Positions 27,553 to 37,346 of a DNA stretch of 64,000 nucleotides are shown here, piece after piece (position 1 is the stretch's first letter; each line of letters starts with the position of its first letter). The notes below the pieces were generated by a model. It did not search any database. It was not told the DNA's origin and was given only the letters and a program-made list of their open reading frames with translations. The position numbers were made by a program, and so were the translations under genes. Location of the stretch: NCBI RefSeq assembly GCF_034353875.1, contig NZ_CP133784.1:744001-808000 (forward strand). Direction: 5' to 3'. Origin of the DNA: Pseudomonas sp. MH9.2 (GTDB lineage: Bacteria > Pseudomonadota > Gammaproteobacteria > Pseudomonadales > Pseudomonadaceae).

Positions 27553-28773
27553 ATGCGCCGCGTCGTTATCACTGGTCTGGGCATTGTTTCCTGCTTGGGC
27601 AATGACAAAGACACCGTTTCCGCTAATCTGCGTGCAAGCCGCCCTGGCATCCGTTTCAATCCGGAATATGCCGAAATGGGTCTGCGTAGCCAGGTTTCCG
27701 GCTCCATTGACCTCAACCTCGAAGAGCTGATCGATCGCAAGATCTATCGCTTCGTCGGCCATGCAGCGGCTTACGCTTACCTGGCCATGAAGGACGCTAT
27801 CGTCGACTCCGGGCTGTCCGAAGACCAGGTGTCCAACCCGCGCACAGGCCTGATTGCCGGCAGCGGCGGCGCGTCGACGCTTAACCAGATGGAAGCGCTG
27901 GACATCCTTCGCGAAAAAGGCGTCAAGCGCGTTGGCCCATACCGCGTCACGCGGACCATGAGCAGCACCGTCTCCGCCTGTTTGGCCACCCCGTTCAAGA
28001 TCAAGGGCCTGAACTACTCCATCGCGTCTGCCTGCGCCACCAGTGCTCACTGCATCGGTAACGCAATGGAACAGATCCAGATGGGTAAACAGGACGTGGT
28101 CTTCGCCGGTGGCGGTGAAGAGGAGCACTGGAGCCAGTCGTTCCTGTTCGACGCGATGGGCGCTCTGTCCAGCCAGTACAACGAAACGCCGGAGAAAGCC
28201 TCCCGCGCTTACGATGCCAAACGTGACGGTTTCGTCATTGCCGGTGGCGGTGGCATGGTCGTGGTTGAAGAGCTGGAGCATGCTCTGGCTCGTGGCGCGA
28301 AAATCTACGCAGAAATCGTCGGCTACGGTGCAACGTCAGATGGCTACGACATGGTCGCCCCAAGCGGCGAAGGCGCTATTCGCTGCATGCAAATGGCGCT
28401 GTCCACTGTTGAAGGCCCGATCGACTACATCAACACTCACGGGACTTCGACTCCGGTCGGCGACGCGAAAGAGATGGAAGGTGTACGTGAAGTCTTCGGC
28501 ACCAATGCGCCTGCTATCAGCTCGACCAAAAGCTTGTCGGGTCACTCTCTGGGCGCTGCCGGCGTTCACGAGGCGATCTATTGCATGCTGATGATGGAAG
28601 GCAACTTCATTGCTGGCTCTGCCAACATCGAAGAGCTGGACCCGGTTGTCGCCGACATGCCGATACTGCTCAAGACCCGTGAAAACGCAAAAGTCGATCA
28701 GGTCATGAGCAACAGCTTCGGCTTCGGTGGCACCAATGCCACCTTGGTGCTGAAACGCTGGCAGGGTAAGTAA
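27553..28773 (+). CDS. fabB: 3-oxoacyl-ACP synthase I FabB
   Basis: 406 residues from the ATG at 27553 ([16 protein letters not shown]). The Cys-His-His triad is visible: Cys161 in [10 protein letters not shown], His in [10 protein letters not shown] and His in SGHSLGAAG. The enzyme elongates cis-3-decenoyl-ACP and is needed for unsaturated fatty acids in the FabAB pathway. AAGGGT precedes the start; a strong terminator follows. Confidence 0.99.
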   Translation: MRRVVITGLGIVSCLGNDKDTVSANLRASRPGIRFNPEYAEMGLRSQVSGSIDLNLEELIDRKIYRFVGHAAAYAYLAMKDAIVDSGLSEDQVSNPRTGLIAGSGGASTLNQMEALDILREKGVKRVGPYRVTRTMSSTVSACLATPFKIKGLNYSIASACATSAHCIGNAMEQIQMGKQDVVFAGGGEEEHWSQSFLFDAMGALSSQYNETPEKASRAYDAKRDGFVIAGGGGMVVVEELEHALARGAKIYAEIVGYGATSDGYDMVAPSGEGAIRCMQMALSTVEGPIDYINTHGTSTPVGDAKEMEGVREVFGTNAPAISSTKSLSGHSLGAAGVHEAIYCMLMMEGNFIAGSANIEELDPVVADMPILLKTRENAKVDQVMSNSFGFGGTNATLVLKRWQGK

Positions 28774-28784
28774 TACCTGCATAT

Positions 28785-28816
28785 AAAACGGCACCCTCGG
28801 GTGCCGTTTTTCTTCG
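28785..28816 (+). terminator. Intrinsic terminator of fabAB
   Basis: AAAACGGCACCC and GGGTGCCGTTTT form a GC-rich hairpin with a very short loop, followed by T-rich sequence. Lies 11 bp after the fabB stop, so the downstream binding-protein gene needs its own promoter. Confidence 0.9.
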
Positions 28817-28935
28817 CTTTTTTTCGCACCCACAGCACCTTGTGACACCTCCCTACGTAGCCGAATGCCATGGACGAATATGATCGCAATGTCGGCGCAA
28901 GGCCTGGCATCTCACGTGGTAGCGACCCCAAGCGA

Positions 28936-30081
28936 ATGAAGAGGCCCTACTTACTCGGTATCGTTTCAATTACAGCCTTCTTTTTTTTAGCTGCAGTTCC
29001 CGTGCATGCCCAAAATTCACCAAGTCCGCTGGCCAGAGACGATGTCAAAAACGCCACGGCCTTCGTCAGCCAGGCACAGCAGATCGTTGCCAAGGCAACC
29101 CTCAAAGCTCACTGGAGCGGCCCCGAGTCCGGCCCTCCCGCCCCTCGGGGAAAAAACATTGCCTTTGTGGCAGAAGATTTACGCAATGGCGGAATTATCG
29201 GTGTTGCGCAAGGCGCACGCGAGGCGGCAGCGGTGATGGGCTGGTCGCTCAAGATATTCGATGGCGGCGGATCTTCAGCCGGACGCGCGAAAGCCTTTGC
29301 CGATGCGCTGGCAGCAAACCCCGACGGCCTTATCCTGTGCGGCTCCGATGCACGCGAGAACCATGCAGCACTGGAAACCTTTGCCAACCAAGGCGTGCCT
29401 GTCGTTGCCTGGCACGCGGGCGCGCAACCGGGGCCGATTGCCGGCACGCCTGTCGCCATGAACGTCACCACCGACCCGGTGGAGGTCGCGCGCCTCACTG
29501 CATTGGCGGCAGTAGCGCAATCAATGGGTCATGCTGGCGTGGTCATCCTGACCGACTCCAGGTACAGCATCGCCACAGCCAAGGCCAAGGCCATGGAAGA
29601 CGTCATCCAATCCTGCAAAGGGTGCACCCTGCTGGAAGTGCGCGACATCGCAATCTCCGAGAGTGGCGAGCGTATGCCCGCGATTACAAGGGATCTGCTC
29701 CTGCGATACGGCAAACGCTGGACGTATATGCTGGCCATCAACGATATCTATTTCGACTACTCAACTGCAACGTTGACCAGCGCCGGGATACCGAGCAATG
29801 GGCTCAATCTGCTGTCTGCCGGAGATGGCAGCGCTTCCGCATTTTTGCGAATTCAGGCAAAAACTTATCAGACCGTCACAGTGGCCGAGCCTCTGAATTT
29901 GCACGGATGGCAGGTGATGGATGAATTGAACCGACTCCTTGCAGGGCTCCCTGTCAGCGGATTCGTAGCGCCAGTTCATCTGGTCAATGTCGACAACGTC
30001 GCTTTCGATGGCGGGGAGAAGTTCCAGTACGACCCAGACAATGGCTACCGGACTATGTACCGCCGCCTATGGAACCGCTGA
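28936..30081 (+). CDS. Orphan periplasmic sugar-type binding protein
   Basis: 381 residues from the ATG at 28936, chosen because a clear signal peptide starts there (MKRPYLLGIVSITAFFFLAA, cleavage after VHA). The longer frame from 28870 adds 22 polar residues before it. The body is a type I periplasmic binding protein (ribose/xylose-like): IAFVAEDLRNGGIIGVAQGAREAA, ANPDGLILCGSD, GVPVVAWHAGAQPG and a C-terminal lobe with AINDIYFDYSTATL. No permease or ATPase gene is nearby. Instead its end overlaps the start of a membrane GGDEF-EAL gene by 13 bp, which points to ligand sensing rather than uptake. Ligand unknown. Confidence 0.85.
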   Translation: MKRPYLLGIVSITAFFFLAAVPVHAQNSPSPLARDDVKNATAFVSQAQQIVAKATLKAHWSGPESGPPAPRGKNIAFVAEDLRNGGIIGVAQGAREAAAVMGWSLKIFDGGGSSAGRAKAFADALAANPDGLILCGSDARENHAALETFANQGVPVVAWHAGAQPGPIAGTPVAMNVTTDPVEVARLTALAAVAQSMGHAGVVILTDSRYSIATAKAKAMEDVIQSCKGCTLLEVRDIAISESGERMPAITRDLLLRYGKRWTYMLAINDIYFDYSTATLTSAGIPSNGLNLLSAGDGSASAFLRIQAKTYQTVTVAEPLNLHGWQVMDELNRLLAGLPVSGFVAPVHLVNVDNVAFDGGEKFQYDPDNGYRTMYRRLWNR

Positions 30082-33053
30082 CCGTGAACGTGACGTCCCG
30101 ACTCACAGCCGTGTATCGCCAGCTACTCCCGCAATCGCTACGTGCTCAGTTCATCCTTGCATTTCTAGCGCTGACCCTGTTGATCCTGGCGGGCGGCGCG
30201 ACGGCGGTCTACGCCCTGCGTACATCAAACAACGCCGCCCGAGAGCTGACCAAAGAGCAACTGGTCCGCATGCAAGCTGGACAGGATATGCTGCAGAGCA
30301 CTCTGCTGATCGAACGCCAGACGGATCAACTACTGACCACCCCCTCTTTCGATACCCTGCGTTCAAGCTATGCAGAGACGGTTAAACAGCTTGAGGCACT
30401 TGATCGCCTGGTGGTTCAGCTGACAACCGCGAGCAATGCTGTCGCGATACTTGACGTGCATCAGTCAAGTCAACTATTTCGCAATACCGCCAATATCGTG
30501 GCTCAACTGCGCGAAGGCATGCTGCAAACCGAAGTCGACTTCGAGCGCACCCTGAAGGATCGTACCAATCGCTTGATCGGCACCCAAACTCAAGGCAGCC
30601 CGGAACTGGCGGTTCTGCTGTACAACTTGCCCGTCGTGAGTGACCGCAATGCGGTGGAGCTGCTGCGTACGCGGTTCATGCGCAAAGCCGCCGCGACACG
30701 CGAATTACCCGATGCAGTGCGAAACGATGTCGCCACCCTGCAATCGCAACAACCTGACCCCATTGATCCTGAGGCGCAAGATCCGTTCTCCCTACGCCTG
30801 AAACTGATCAGCCAGCACGACGTTCTAGAGCACTTTCATGACGCTCTGGAAAACCAGGCAGAATCCTTGGTGATGGTCGCACGCGAGCAATCCGACGCGT
30901 ACACCCAAGACTACCGGGAAGCCGTGCAGGATCTGGTCGAGGCCTCCAATCGCAGCCAGCAATGGATCCTCATCATGCTGGGCGGCAGCCTGATACTTGC
31001 ATGGTTTGTGACGCGCATATTCATGGGTCGTCATGTGCTCGTGCGCCTGAATGAGATCAGCCGCCAGCTACGGCAGGAGCGTATCGACGATACGTCGCTA
31101 GTGATGGAGGTGCGGGAGAAGGACGAGATCGGCGACATGGCACGCGCCGTGAATCAGTTTCTGAAAGATCGCCAGCAGCTTGAAAGAAAAACCGCCGAAT
31201 TGAGCACCGTCAAAGAACGGCTCGCCTTGCAAAACTCACAATTGCAGCAGGAGGCCGTTGTACGCACCGGCCAGGGTCACGTCCTTGAGCTGATCGCGAA
31301 AAGTACTGAACTCCAGGAGGTCCTCGACAGTCTGGCCCATCTGGTTGAATCGCAGATGAACGACATGATGGTGTCCATCCTCCTGCTGGACGAAGAGGGA
31401 ACGCATCTCCTGCATGGGGCCGCACCCAGCCTGCCGAAGACCTACACCCAGGCCATCGACGGGGTTGCAATCGGCCCGAAGGTCGGTTCATGTGGCACTG
31501 CCGTGTATCGACGGGAACCGGTGATTGTTGCTGACATCGAGGACGACCCGTTGTGGGAAGATTATCGATCAATCGCAGCGCCCTACGGCCTACGCGCCTG
31601 CTGGTCGACCCCCATCCTGTCCCATGATCGAAAGGTCCTGGGAACCTTTGCCTTGTATTCCCGTACGGTGCGCAGCCCCGTCAAGGTCGAGATGCAGCTG
31701 ATTGGCATAGCGACACACCTCGCCGGAATCGCAATTGAGCGCAAACACACGGAAAACCGCATCCGCTACATGGGAGACCATGATGCATTGACCGGACTGC
31801 CGAATCGCACGCTGCTGGAAGACCGCCTCAAACAGGCCATCCTTTACGCTCAACGTTGTGCTCGCCGGGTAACGGTGGTGTTCATCGACTTGGATAAATT
31901 CAAACTGGTCAATGACAGTCTGGGCCACAGCGCCGGGGATGAGCTGCTGAAAACCGTCGCCAGCCGAATGGTCCAATGCGTGCGACGCACCGACACGGTC
32001 GTTCGACTGGGCGGCGACGAATTCGTGATCATCCTGTTCGATCAGCCCTCTGACGCCGACGGTATCACCCCGGTCCTGCAGAAAATCCAGGAAGCCATCC
32101 TGCAACCCATCCAGCTCAACAGGCACACACTCCATGTCACCTGCAGTATGGGACTGGCCACCTACCCTGCCGATGGAACCGACACCGAGACCCTGCTCAG
32201 AAACGCAGACGCCGCCATGTATCGGGCTAAGGAGCTGGGCCGCAATAGTTACCAGTTCTACACCAGTGAGATGAACAGCAAGCATAAGGGCAAGCTTGCC
32301 ATGCAGGACGGGCTTCGAAATGCAATTGACCATGAGGAGTTCCTGTTGCTGTATCAGCCCCAGGTGGATTTACACTCAGGTCAGGTCATCGGCGTGGAAG
32401 CACTGATCCGCTGGCAGCACCCCACACTCGGCATGGTTTCCCCCATCAAGTTTATTCCGCCAGCCGAAGAAACCGGATTAATCGTGCCCATTGGCGATTG
32501 GGTGATCCACACAGCCTGCAAACAGAACAAAGCCTGGCAGGATGCAGGCATGCCCCCAATCACCGTGTCAGTCAATATTTCAGCACGCCAATTCATCGAA
32601 AGGGACTTGGTCAGCCGGGTGCAGCACGCGTTGCAGGACAGCGGGCTGGACCCCAGATACCTAGAGCTGGAACTGACCGAAAGCTTGATCATGCAAGACC
32701 TTAAGCAAGCCATTGTCAAAATGAAGGAACTGCAAGCGATGGGGATAAGCCTCTTGATCGACGACTTCGGCACCGGCTACTCAAGCCTCGCCGCACTGAA
32801 AAGCTTCCCCATTGCCCGACTGAAAATTGACCAGTCTTTCGTGCGTGACCTTCCCGATAACGAGAATGACAGGGCCATCGCCACGGCCGTGATTTCATTG
32901 GGGCATAAACTGAACCTCAAGGTGATCGCCGAGGGCGTAGAAACCGAACAACAGAAAGTTTTCCTGCGTGAAAACGGCTGCGATGAAATGCAAGGCTATC
33001 TGTTCAGCAAGCCTGTCTCGGCACAAGAGATAGAGCAGCTGCTTCTGCTGTAA
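30069..33053 (+). CDS. Membrane GAF-GGDEF-EAL cyclic-di-GMP enzyme
   Basis: 994 residues. TM1 about 26-48; periplasmic helical sensor about 50-295; TM2 about 297-316; HAMP to about 370 and a coiled coil; GAF about 395-545; GGDEF with RLGGDEF at 646-652 and an I-site RRTD five residues upstream; EAL with EALIR from 777. The EAL ligands look complete (VNIS Asn, ELTES Glu, DDFGTG Asp pair, KID Lys, AEG Glu, MQGY Gln). Both synthesis and hydrolysis of c-di-GMP are therefore possible. The gene overlaps the binding-protein gene by 13 bp, which suggests that the periplasmic domain reads the ligand-bound protein. Output direction cannot be told from sequence. A GTG at 30084 is an alternative start. 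Confidence 0.93.
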   Translation: MEPLTVNVTSRLTAVYRQLLPQSLRAQFILAFLALTLLILAGGATAVYALRTSNNAARELTKEQLVRMQAGQDMLQSTLLIERQTDQLLTTPSFDTLRSSYAETVKQLEALDRLVVQLTTASNAVAILDVHQSSQLFRNTANIVAQLREGMLQTEVDFERTLKDRTNRLIGTQTQGSPELAVLLYNLPVVSDRNAVELLRTRFMRKAAATRELPDAVRNDVATLQSQQPDPIDPEAQDPFSLRLKLISQHDVLEHFHDALENQAESLVMVAREQSDAYTQDYREAVQDLVEASNRSQQWILIMLGGSLILAWFVTRIFMGRHVLVRLNEISRQLRQERIDDTSLVMEVREKDEIGDMARAVNQFLKDRQQLERKTAELSTVKERLALQNSQLQQEAVVRTGQGHVLELIAKSTELQEVLDSLAHLVESQMNDMMVSILLLDEEGTHLLHGAAPSLPKTYTQAIDGVAIGPKVGSCGTAVYRREPVIVADIEDDPLWEDYRSIAAPYGLRACWSTPILSHDRKVLGTFALYSRTVRSPVKVEMQLIGIATHLAGIAIERKHTENRIRYMGDHDALTGLPNRTLLEDRLKQAILYAQRCARRVTVVFIDLDKFKLVNDSLGHSAGDELLKTVASRMVQCVRRTDTVVRLGGDEFVIILFDQPSDADGITPVLQKIQEAILQPIQLNRHTLHVTCSMGLATYPADGTDTETLLRNADAAMYRAKELGRNSYQFYTSEMNSKHKGKLAMQDGLRNAIDHEEFLLLYQPQVDLHSGQVIGVEALIRWQHPTLGMVSPIKFIPPAEETGLIVPIGDWVIHTACKQNKAWQDAGMPPITVSVNISARQFIERDLVSRVQHALQDSGLDPRYLELELTESLIMQDLKQAIVKMKELQAMGISLLIDDFGTGYSSLAALKSFPIARLKIDQSFVRDLPDNENDRAIATAVISLGHKLNLKVIAEGVETEQQKVFLRENGCDEMQGYLFSKPVSAQEIEQLLLL

Positions 33054-33103
33054 TACGCCAGTTCCATACCGCAAAGTGCCGCTTCATCTCTGAGAGGTTT
33101 TCC

Positions 33104-33523
33104 ATGACCATCACTGTCAACACGCTGTCCGGCAACGGCTATCGCCACAGCATTGAAATCAATCACAAACATAAGCTGCTGACCGATCTTCCTGTAGGCC
33201 TCGGCGGCGAAGACTCCGCGCCCGATCCTCATGATTATTTCGATGCAGCCCTGGGCGCGTGCAAGGCATTGACGCTCAAGCTGTATGCCGAAAAACACGA
33301 AATCCCGCTGACCGGTGTCACTGTCGAGGTCACACGCGACAGCAGTCAGGAGCGGGAAGGCAAGTATCATCTGCATGTCGAACTGACCCTTGAGGGCATG
33401 CTGAGCGATGAGCAGCGTACCCTGCTGCATCGCATCGCAGATCGCTGTCCGGTACACAAGCTGATGACCACGACTGAAGTCAGCATCGAAACTCACCTGA
33501 CAGAAGGCGCCTTCGACCAATAA
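33104..33523 (+). CDS. OsmC family protein
   Basis: 139 residues. Redox cysteines in ALGACKALTLKLYAE (about residue 51) and IADRCPVHKLM (about 116), with an active-site Glu/Arg environment typical of OsmC/Ohr peroxidases; the YhfA-like branch is the nearest style. Thiol-dependent peroxidase, probably cytoplasmic. GAGAGG before the ATG. 50 bp after the GGDEF-EAL gene, so it may share its transcript, although the products are unrelated. Confidence 0.88.
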   Translation: MTITVNTLSGNGYRHSIEINHKHKLLTDLPVGLGGEDSAPDPHDYFDAALGACKALTLKLYAEKHEIPLTGVTVEVTRDSSQEREGKYHLHVELTLEGMLSDEQRTLLHRIADRCPVHKLMTTTEVSIETHLTEGAFDQ

Positions 33524-33589
33524 CGCCGGACACATCAACGCGGGTTATGCTTTGTGCATCGACCCGCACTGCTTGCCGAGATGACGCTC

Positions 33590-34441
33590 ATGATCGTAAT
33601 CAAGCCCCGCACAGAAGATGTCGAAGGCCAACCGATTCTACGCCCGCTGCCGTCAGCCAAATGCCGCAGTATCGGCCCTTTCGTTTTTTTTGATCACATG
33701 CTGGAAACGGATTACCCAGCTGGCAGCGGCATGAATATCCGTCAACATCCGCATATCGGCTTGTCTACCCTCACTTACCTGTTCGAAGGCCAGCTCTTGC
33801 ACAAGGACAGCCTTGGCAGCGACCAGTTGGTCCTACCCGGTGATGTAAGCTGGATGACGGCCGGTAGCGCCGTTGCCCACATCGAACGCACACCGGAAAA
33901 GCTGCGCAGCAGCGGCTCACGCTTGCATGGACTGCAGGTCTGGCTGGCGTTACCTAAACCATACGAACAAGGCCCAGGGCATTACAGCCATCATCCCGCA
34001 CAGACACTGCCGGTTAGCGATAACCTCGGCGTCTGTATTCGGATGATTGCTGGCAGCGGGTTTTGCCTGTCATCACCGGTACCGGTGCTGTCGACTACGT
34101 TATATGCCGAAGTAAGCCTGCAAACCGCCACTGCGCTGACGATCCCCGCTGACCACGAAGAGCGGGCGCTGTATGTGGTCAGCGGTGACGCGCAACTGGA
34201 TGGCGAGCCGATAGAGGCGCGCAGTTTGATCGTGCTGCCGGTCGGAGAAAGCGTGACGTTATGCGCTGACAGCGCATGTCATGCCGTGCTGATTGGCGGC
34301 GCCGCGCTGGACGGACCACGACGGATCAACTGGAATTTTGTGGCCAGCGACCCGGCGCTGATCGATCAGGCACGAGCGCGCTGGGCGGCCGGTGATTGGC
34401 CGACGGTGCCGGGTGAAAGCGAGAGGATCGAGTTGCCTTAG
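33590..34441 (+). CDS. Pirin family protein
   Basis: 283 residues from the ATG at 33590 (MIVIKPRTEDVEGQP). This start has CCGAG at usable spacing and fits the family; 33554 (GTG) and 33581 are alternatives. The N-terminal cupin has the pirin signature FFDHMLE and metal-binding HPHIGLSTLTYLFEG with HIE further on. The second cupin is C-terminal. Bacterial pirins bind iron; some act as quercetinases, others as regulators. Role here open. Confidence 0.88.
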   Translation: MIVIKPRTEDVEGQPILRPLPSAKCRSIGPFVFFDHMLETDYPAGSGMNIRQHPHIGLSTLTYLFEGQLLHKDSLGSDQLVLPGDVSWMTAGSAVAHIERTPEKLRSSGSRLHGLQVWLALPKPYEQGPGHYSHHPAQTLPVSDNLGVCIRMIAGSGFCLSSPVPVLSTTLYAEVSLQTATALTIPADHEERALYVVSGDAQLDGEPIEARSLIVLPVGESVTLCADSACHAVLIGGAALDGPRRINWNFVASDPALIDQARARWAAGDWPTVPGESERIELP

Positions 34442-34467
34442 TTTGAATCCGGGTGCCTGACACTCCG

Positions 34468-34527
34468 CCATCGCGGACAAGCCCGCTCCTACAAATTGAA
34501 TGAGTGGGCTTGCAGGCCGCGATAGAC
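34468..34527. repeat. Inverted pair of REP elements
   Basis: Two facing copies of a Pseudomonas REP: CGCGGACAAGCCCGCTCCTA and, inverted, GAGTGGGCTTGCAGGCCGCG, separated by a short spacer. They lie between the convergent pirin and dienelactone hydrolase genes. Such pairs (REPINs) are common between genes in the P. fluorescens group and can form a stem that limits transcription or protects mRNA ends. Confidence 0.85.
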
Positions 34528-34545
34528 CCGACAGGATCTCGGTTA

Positions 34546-35274
34546 TCAGCCTTTGAACACCTCATCCAACAAATTGTGCATCGACGCAAACGCTCGCTTC
34601 GCGGTTTTGGCGTCGTACATCATCATGCCCGGCGTGTTCGCTTCCGGATCGGTGAACGAGTGCACCGCACCGCCGTAGCTCAGCAATTGCCAGTCCACGC
34701 CCGCCGCGTTCATTTCAGCTTCGAACGCAGGCAGTTGCTCTTTAGGCACCAATGGATCGGAAGCGCCATGCATGACCAACACCGCCCCCTGGATATTTTT
34801 TGCGTCCGCCGGGCTGGGTGTATCCAGCGTGCCGTGGAAGGATACCGTCGCTTTCAATGCAGCACCGGTACGGGCCAGTTCAAGCGAGCAGCAGCCGCCG
34901 AAACAAAACCCGAAAGTCGCCAACTTGAGGGTGTCTACAGGCGCGTCTACCTGAGACTTCAACGCGTCGAGCGCAGCCTGCATGCGCTTGCGCAGCAATG
35001 CCCGATCATTTTTAAGCGGCATCATCGCTGCGCCCGCCTCATCGCCATTTTTCGGGCGCGTACCCTGACCATACAGGTCGGCCACCAGCACGACATAACC
35101 TTGCTCTGCCACCGCCTGAGCGATTTTTTCCGCACCTTGGCTAACGCCCATCCAGTTGGGTGCCATCACCAGACCCGGACGCGAGGACGCGTCACCGGAA
35201 TCAAACACCAAACGGCTCTCGTAGGGCTGGCCATCAATCTGATAAACCACTGAACGAACAGTCACGTTGCTCAT
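34546..35274 (-). CDS. Dienelactone hydrolase family protein
   Basis: 242 residues. An alpha/beta hydrolase with the cysteine nucleophile in GFCFGGCC (about residue 123), catalytic Asp in HGASDPLVP and His in GGAVHSFTDP: the Cys-Asp-His triad of dienelactone hydrolases. Cytoplasmic. GGAGG precedes the ATG. There is no chlorocatechol or other aromatic pathway next to it, so a general detoxifying role is more likely than ortho-cleavage. Same neighbour of htpG as in P. aeruginosa (from memory). Confidence 0.9.
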   Translation of the reverse strand: MSNVTVRSVVYQIDGQPYESRLVFDSGDASSRPGLVMAPNWMGVSQGAEKIAQAVAEQGYVVLVADLYGQGTRPKNGDEAGAAMMPLKNDRALLRKRMQAALDALKSQVDAPVDTLKLATFGFCFGGCCSLELARTGAALKATVSFHGTLDTPSPADAKNIQGAVLVMHGASDPLVPKEQLPAFEAEMNAAGVDWQLLSYGGAVHSFTDPEANTPGMMMYDAKTAKRAFASMHNLLDEVFKG

Positions 35275-35296
35275 TGCTGACCTCCAAAGAAAATGA

Positions 35297-35326
35297 CTAA
35301 AAAAAATCCCGCCGAGGCGGGATTTT
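35297..35326 (-). terminator. Intrinsic terminator of htpG
   Basis: AATCCCGCC and GGCGGGATT form a 9-bp stem with a tiny loop; on the minus strand it is followed by a run of eight T. It lies just after the htpG stop (35339) and just before the dienelactone hydrolase start, insulating the two. Confidence 0.92.
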
Positions 35327-35338
35327 CATACCGGGTGT

Positions 35339-37243
35339 TTAAACCGACAACTCTACCAAGAGCTTGTTCAGACGGCGCACATAAGCGGCTGGGTCTTTCA
35401 AGCTATCACCTGCGGCCAGGGCCGCCTGATCGAAGAGAATGTGCGACAGGTCGCCGAATCGCTCTTCACTCTGCTCAGTATCAAGTTTGGCAATCAATGG
35501 GTGGGCCGGATTGAATTCGAAGATCGGCTTGGACTCCGGAACCTTCTGGCCACTGGCCTCGAGAATCTGACGCATCTGCAGACCGAGGTCCTGCTCGCCA
35601 ATCGCCAGAATCGCAGGAGAGTCGGTCAGGCGGTGGGAAACCCGCACTTCACTGACTGCGTCGCCCAGAGCGACTTTCAGCCGTTCGATCAAGCCTTCTT
35701 TATCCTTGGCGACTTCTTCCTGGGCTTTCTTGTCCTCTTCGGAATCAAGCTTGCCCAGATCCAAGTCACCACGGGCCACGTCGACAAAACCTTTGCCGTC
35801 GAAGTCGCTGAGGTAGCTCATCAGCCACTCATCGATACGGTCGGTCAACAGCAGCACTTCGATGCCTTTCTTGCGGAAAACTTCCAGGTGCGGGCTGTTC
35901 TTGACCTGAGCGTAAGTTTCGCCAGTCAGGTAATAGATCTTGTCCTGACCTTCCTTGGCGCGCGCCAGATATTCAGCAAGCGCCACAACTTGCTCACCGC
36001 CGTCTTCATGGGTCGACGCAAAGCGCAGCAAGCCGGCAATTTTTTCTTTGTTGGCGAAATCTTCTGCCGGGCCTTCTTTCATGACCTGACCGAAGTTTTT
36101 CCAGAAGCCTTTGTATTGCTCAGGCTCGTTCTTCGCCAGTTTTTCCAGCATGTCCAGCACGCGCTTGGTCAGCGCCGACTTCATCGAATCGATGATCGGG
36201 TCTTTCTGCAGGATTTCACGGGATACGTTCAAAGACAGGTCATTGGAATCGACCACGCCCTTGATGAACCGCATGTACAACGGCAAGAACGACTCAGCCT
36301 GGTCCATGACGAATACGCGCTGGACATAGAGCTTCAGCCCACGCGGCGCTTCACGCTGATACAGGTCGAAAGGCGCACGACCCGGAACGTACAGCAACGA
36401 GCTGTATTCCAGCTTGCCTTCGACCTTGTTGTGGCTCCAGCTCAGTGGGTTTTCGAAATCGTGAGCGACGTGTTTGTAGAATTCCTGGTATTCCTCGTCC
36501 GTCACCTCAGTGCGCGGACGGGTCCAGAGTGCGCTGGCGCGGTTGACGGTTTCCCATTCCAGCTCAGGTGCAGCTTCACCTTCGACAGCGGCCTGTTCTT
36601 TCGGCAACTGGATCGGCAAAGCAATGTGATCGGAGTACTTCTTGATGATGTTGCGCAGACGATAACCGTCGGCGAATTCACCTTCAGCGCTTTTCAGGTG
36701 CAGAACGATACGGGTACCACGATCAGCTTTCTCAAGGGTCGCGATTTCGAACTCGCCTTCGCCCTTGGACGCCCAATGCACGCCTTCGCTGGCAGGTACG
36801 CCAGCACGGCGGCTGAACACTTCAACCTTGTCGGCAACGATGAACGCTGAATAAAAGCCCACACCGAATTGGCCGATCAGGTGCGAATCTTTCTTCTGAT
36901 CGCCGGACAGGTTCTTCATGAAGTCAGCAGTGCCCGACTTGGCGATAGTGCCCAAGTGGGTAATCGCATCTTCACGGCTCATGCCGATGCCGTTGTCTTC
37001 GAGCGTGACGGTTTTCGCGTCCTTGTCGAAGCTCACACGGATTTTCAGCTCAGCGCCGCCTTCGAGCAAGTCCGGTTTGGACAACGCTTCGAAACGTAAT
37101 TTGTCGACAGCGTCAGAGGCGTTCGAGATCAATTCGCGAAGGAAAATTTCCTTGTTGGAATACAGCGAATGGATCATGAGGTGCAGCAGTTGCTTTACCT
37201 CGGTCTGGAAGCCCAGGGTTTCCTTTTGAGTTTCCACACTCAT
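35339..37243 (-). CDS. htpG: Molecular chaperone HtpG (Hsp90)
   Basis: 634 residues from the ATG at 37243 ([16 protein letters not shown]). The N-terminal ATPase of the GHKL fold has [19 protein letters not shown] and [11 protein letters not shown] (about 95-130). The middle domain contains [14 protein letters not shown] and [10 protein letters not shown]; the C-terminal dimerisation domain completes the chaperone. Lies downstream of a near-consensus sigma-32 promoter, so heat-shock induction is expected. GGAG sits about ten bases before the start. Confidence 0.98.
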   Translation of the reverse strand: MSVETQKETLGFQTEVKQLLHLMIHSLYSNKEIFLRELISNASDAVDKLRFEALSKPDLLEGGAELKIRVSFDKDAKTVTLEDNGIGMSREDAITHLGTIAKSGTADFMKNLSGDQKKDSHLIGQFGVGFYSAFIVADKVEVFSRRAGVPASEGVHWASKGEGEFEIATLEKADRGTRIVLHLKSAEGEFADGYRLRNIIKKYSDHIALPIQLPKEQAAVEGEAAPELEWETVNRASALWTRPRTEVTDEEYQEFYKHVAHDFENPLSWSHNKVEGKLEYSSLLYVPGRAPFDLYQREAPRGLKLYVQRVFVMDQAESFLPLYMRFIKGVVDSNDLSLNVSREILQKDPIIDSMKSALTKRVLDMLEKLAKNEPEQYKGFWKNFGQVMKEGPAEDFANKEKIAGLLRFASTHEDGGEQVVALAEYLARAKEGQDKIYYLTGETYAQVKNSPHLEVFRKKGIEVLLLTDRIDEWLMSYLSDFDGKGFVDVARGDLDLGKLDSEEDKKAQEEVAKDKEGLIERLKVALGDAVSEVRVSHRLTDSPAILAIGEQDLGLQMRQILEASGQKVPESKPIFEFNPAHPLIAKLDTEQSEERFGDLSHILFDQAALAAGDSLKDPAAYVRRLNKLLVELSV

Positions 37244-37301
37244 GGTTATCAAACTCCAATCAGATGGCACAAGCCGCATACACAGCGGCGGGATGTCATC
37301 A

Positions 37302-37329
37302 AAATGGGGGCTGGGTCCGATTTTTCAAG
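37302..37329 (-). promoter_or_regulatory. Sigma-32 (RpoH) promoter for htpG
   Basis: Minus strand: CTTGAAA at 37329-37323, 13-base spacer, CCCCATTT at 37309-37302. This matches the heat-shock consensus CTTGAAA-N(13-15)-CCCCATnT at nearly every position. The htpG ATG is 59 bp downstream of the -10 element. Confidence 0.9.
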
Positions 37330-37346
37330 GGCTTATACGTGTCGAT

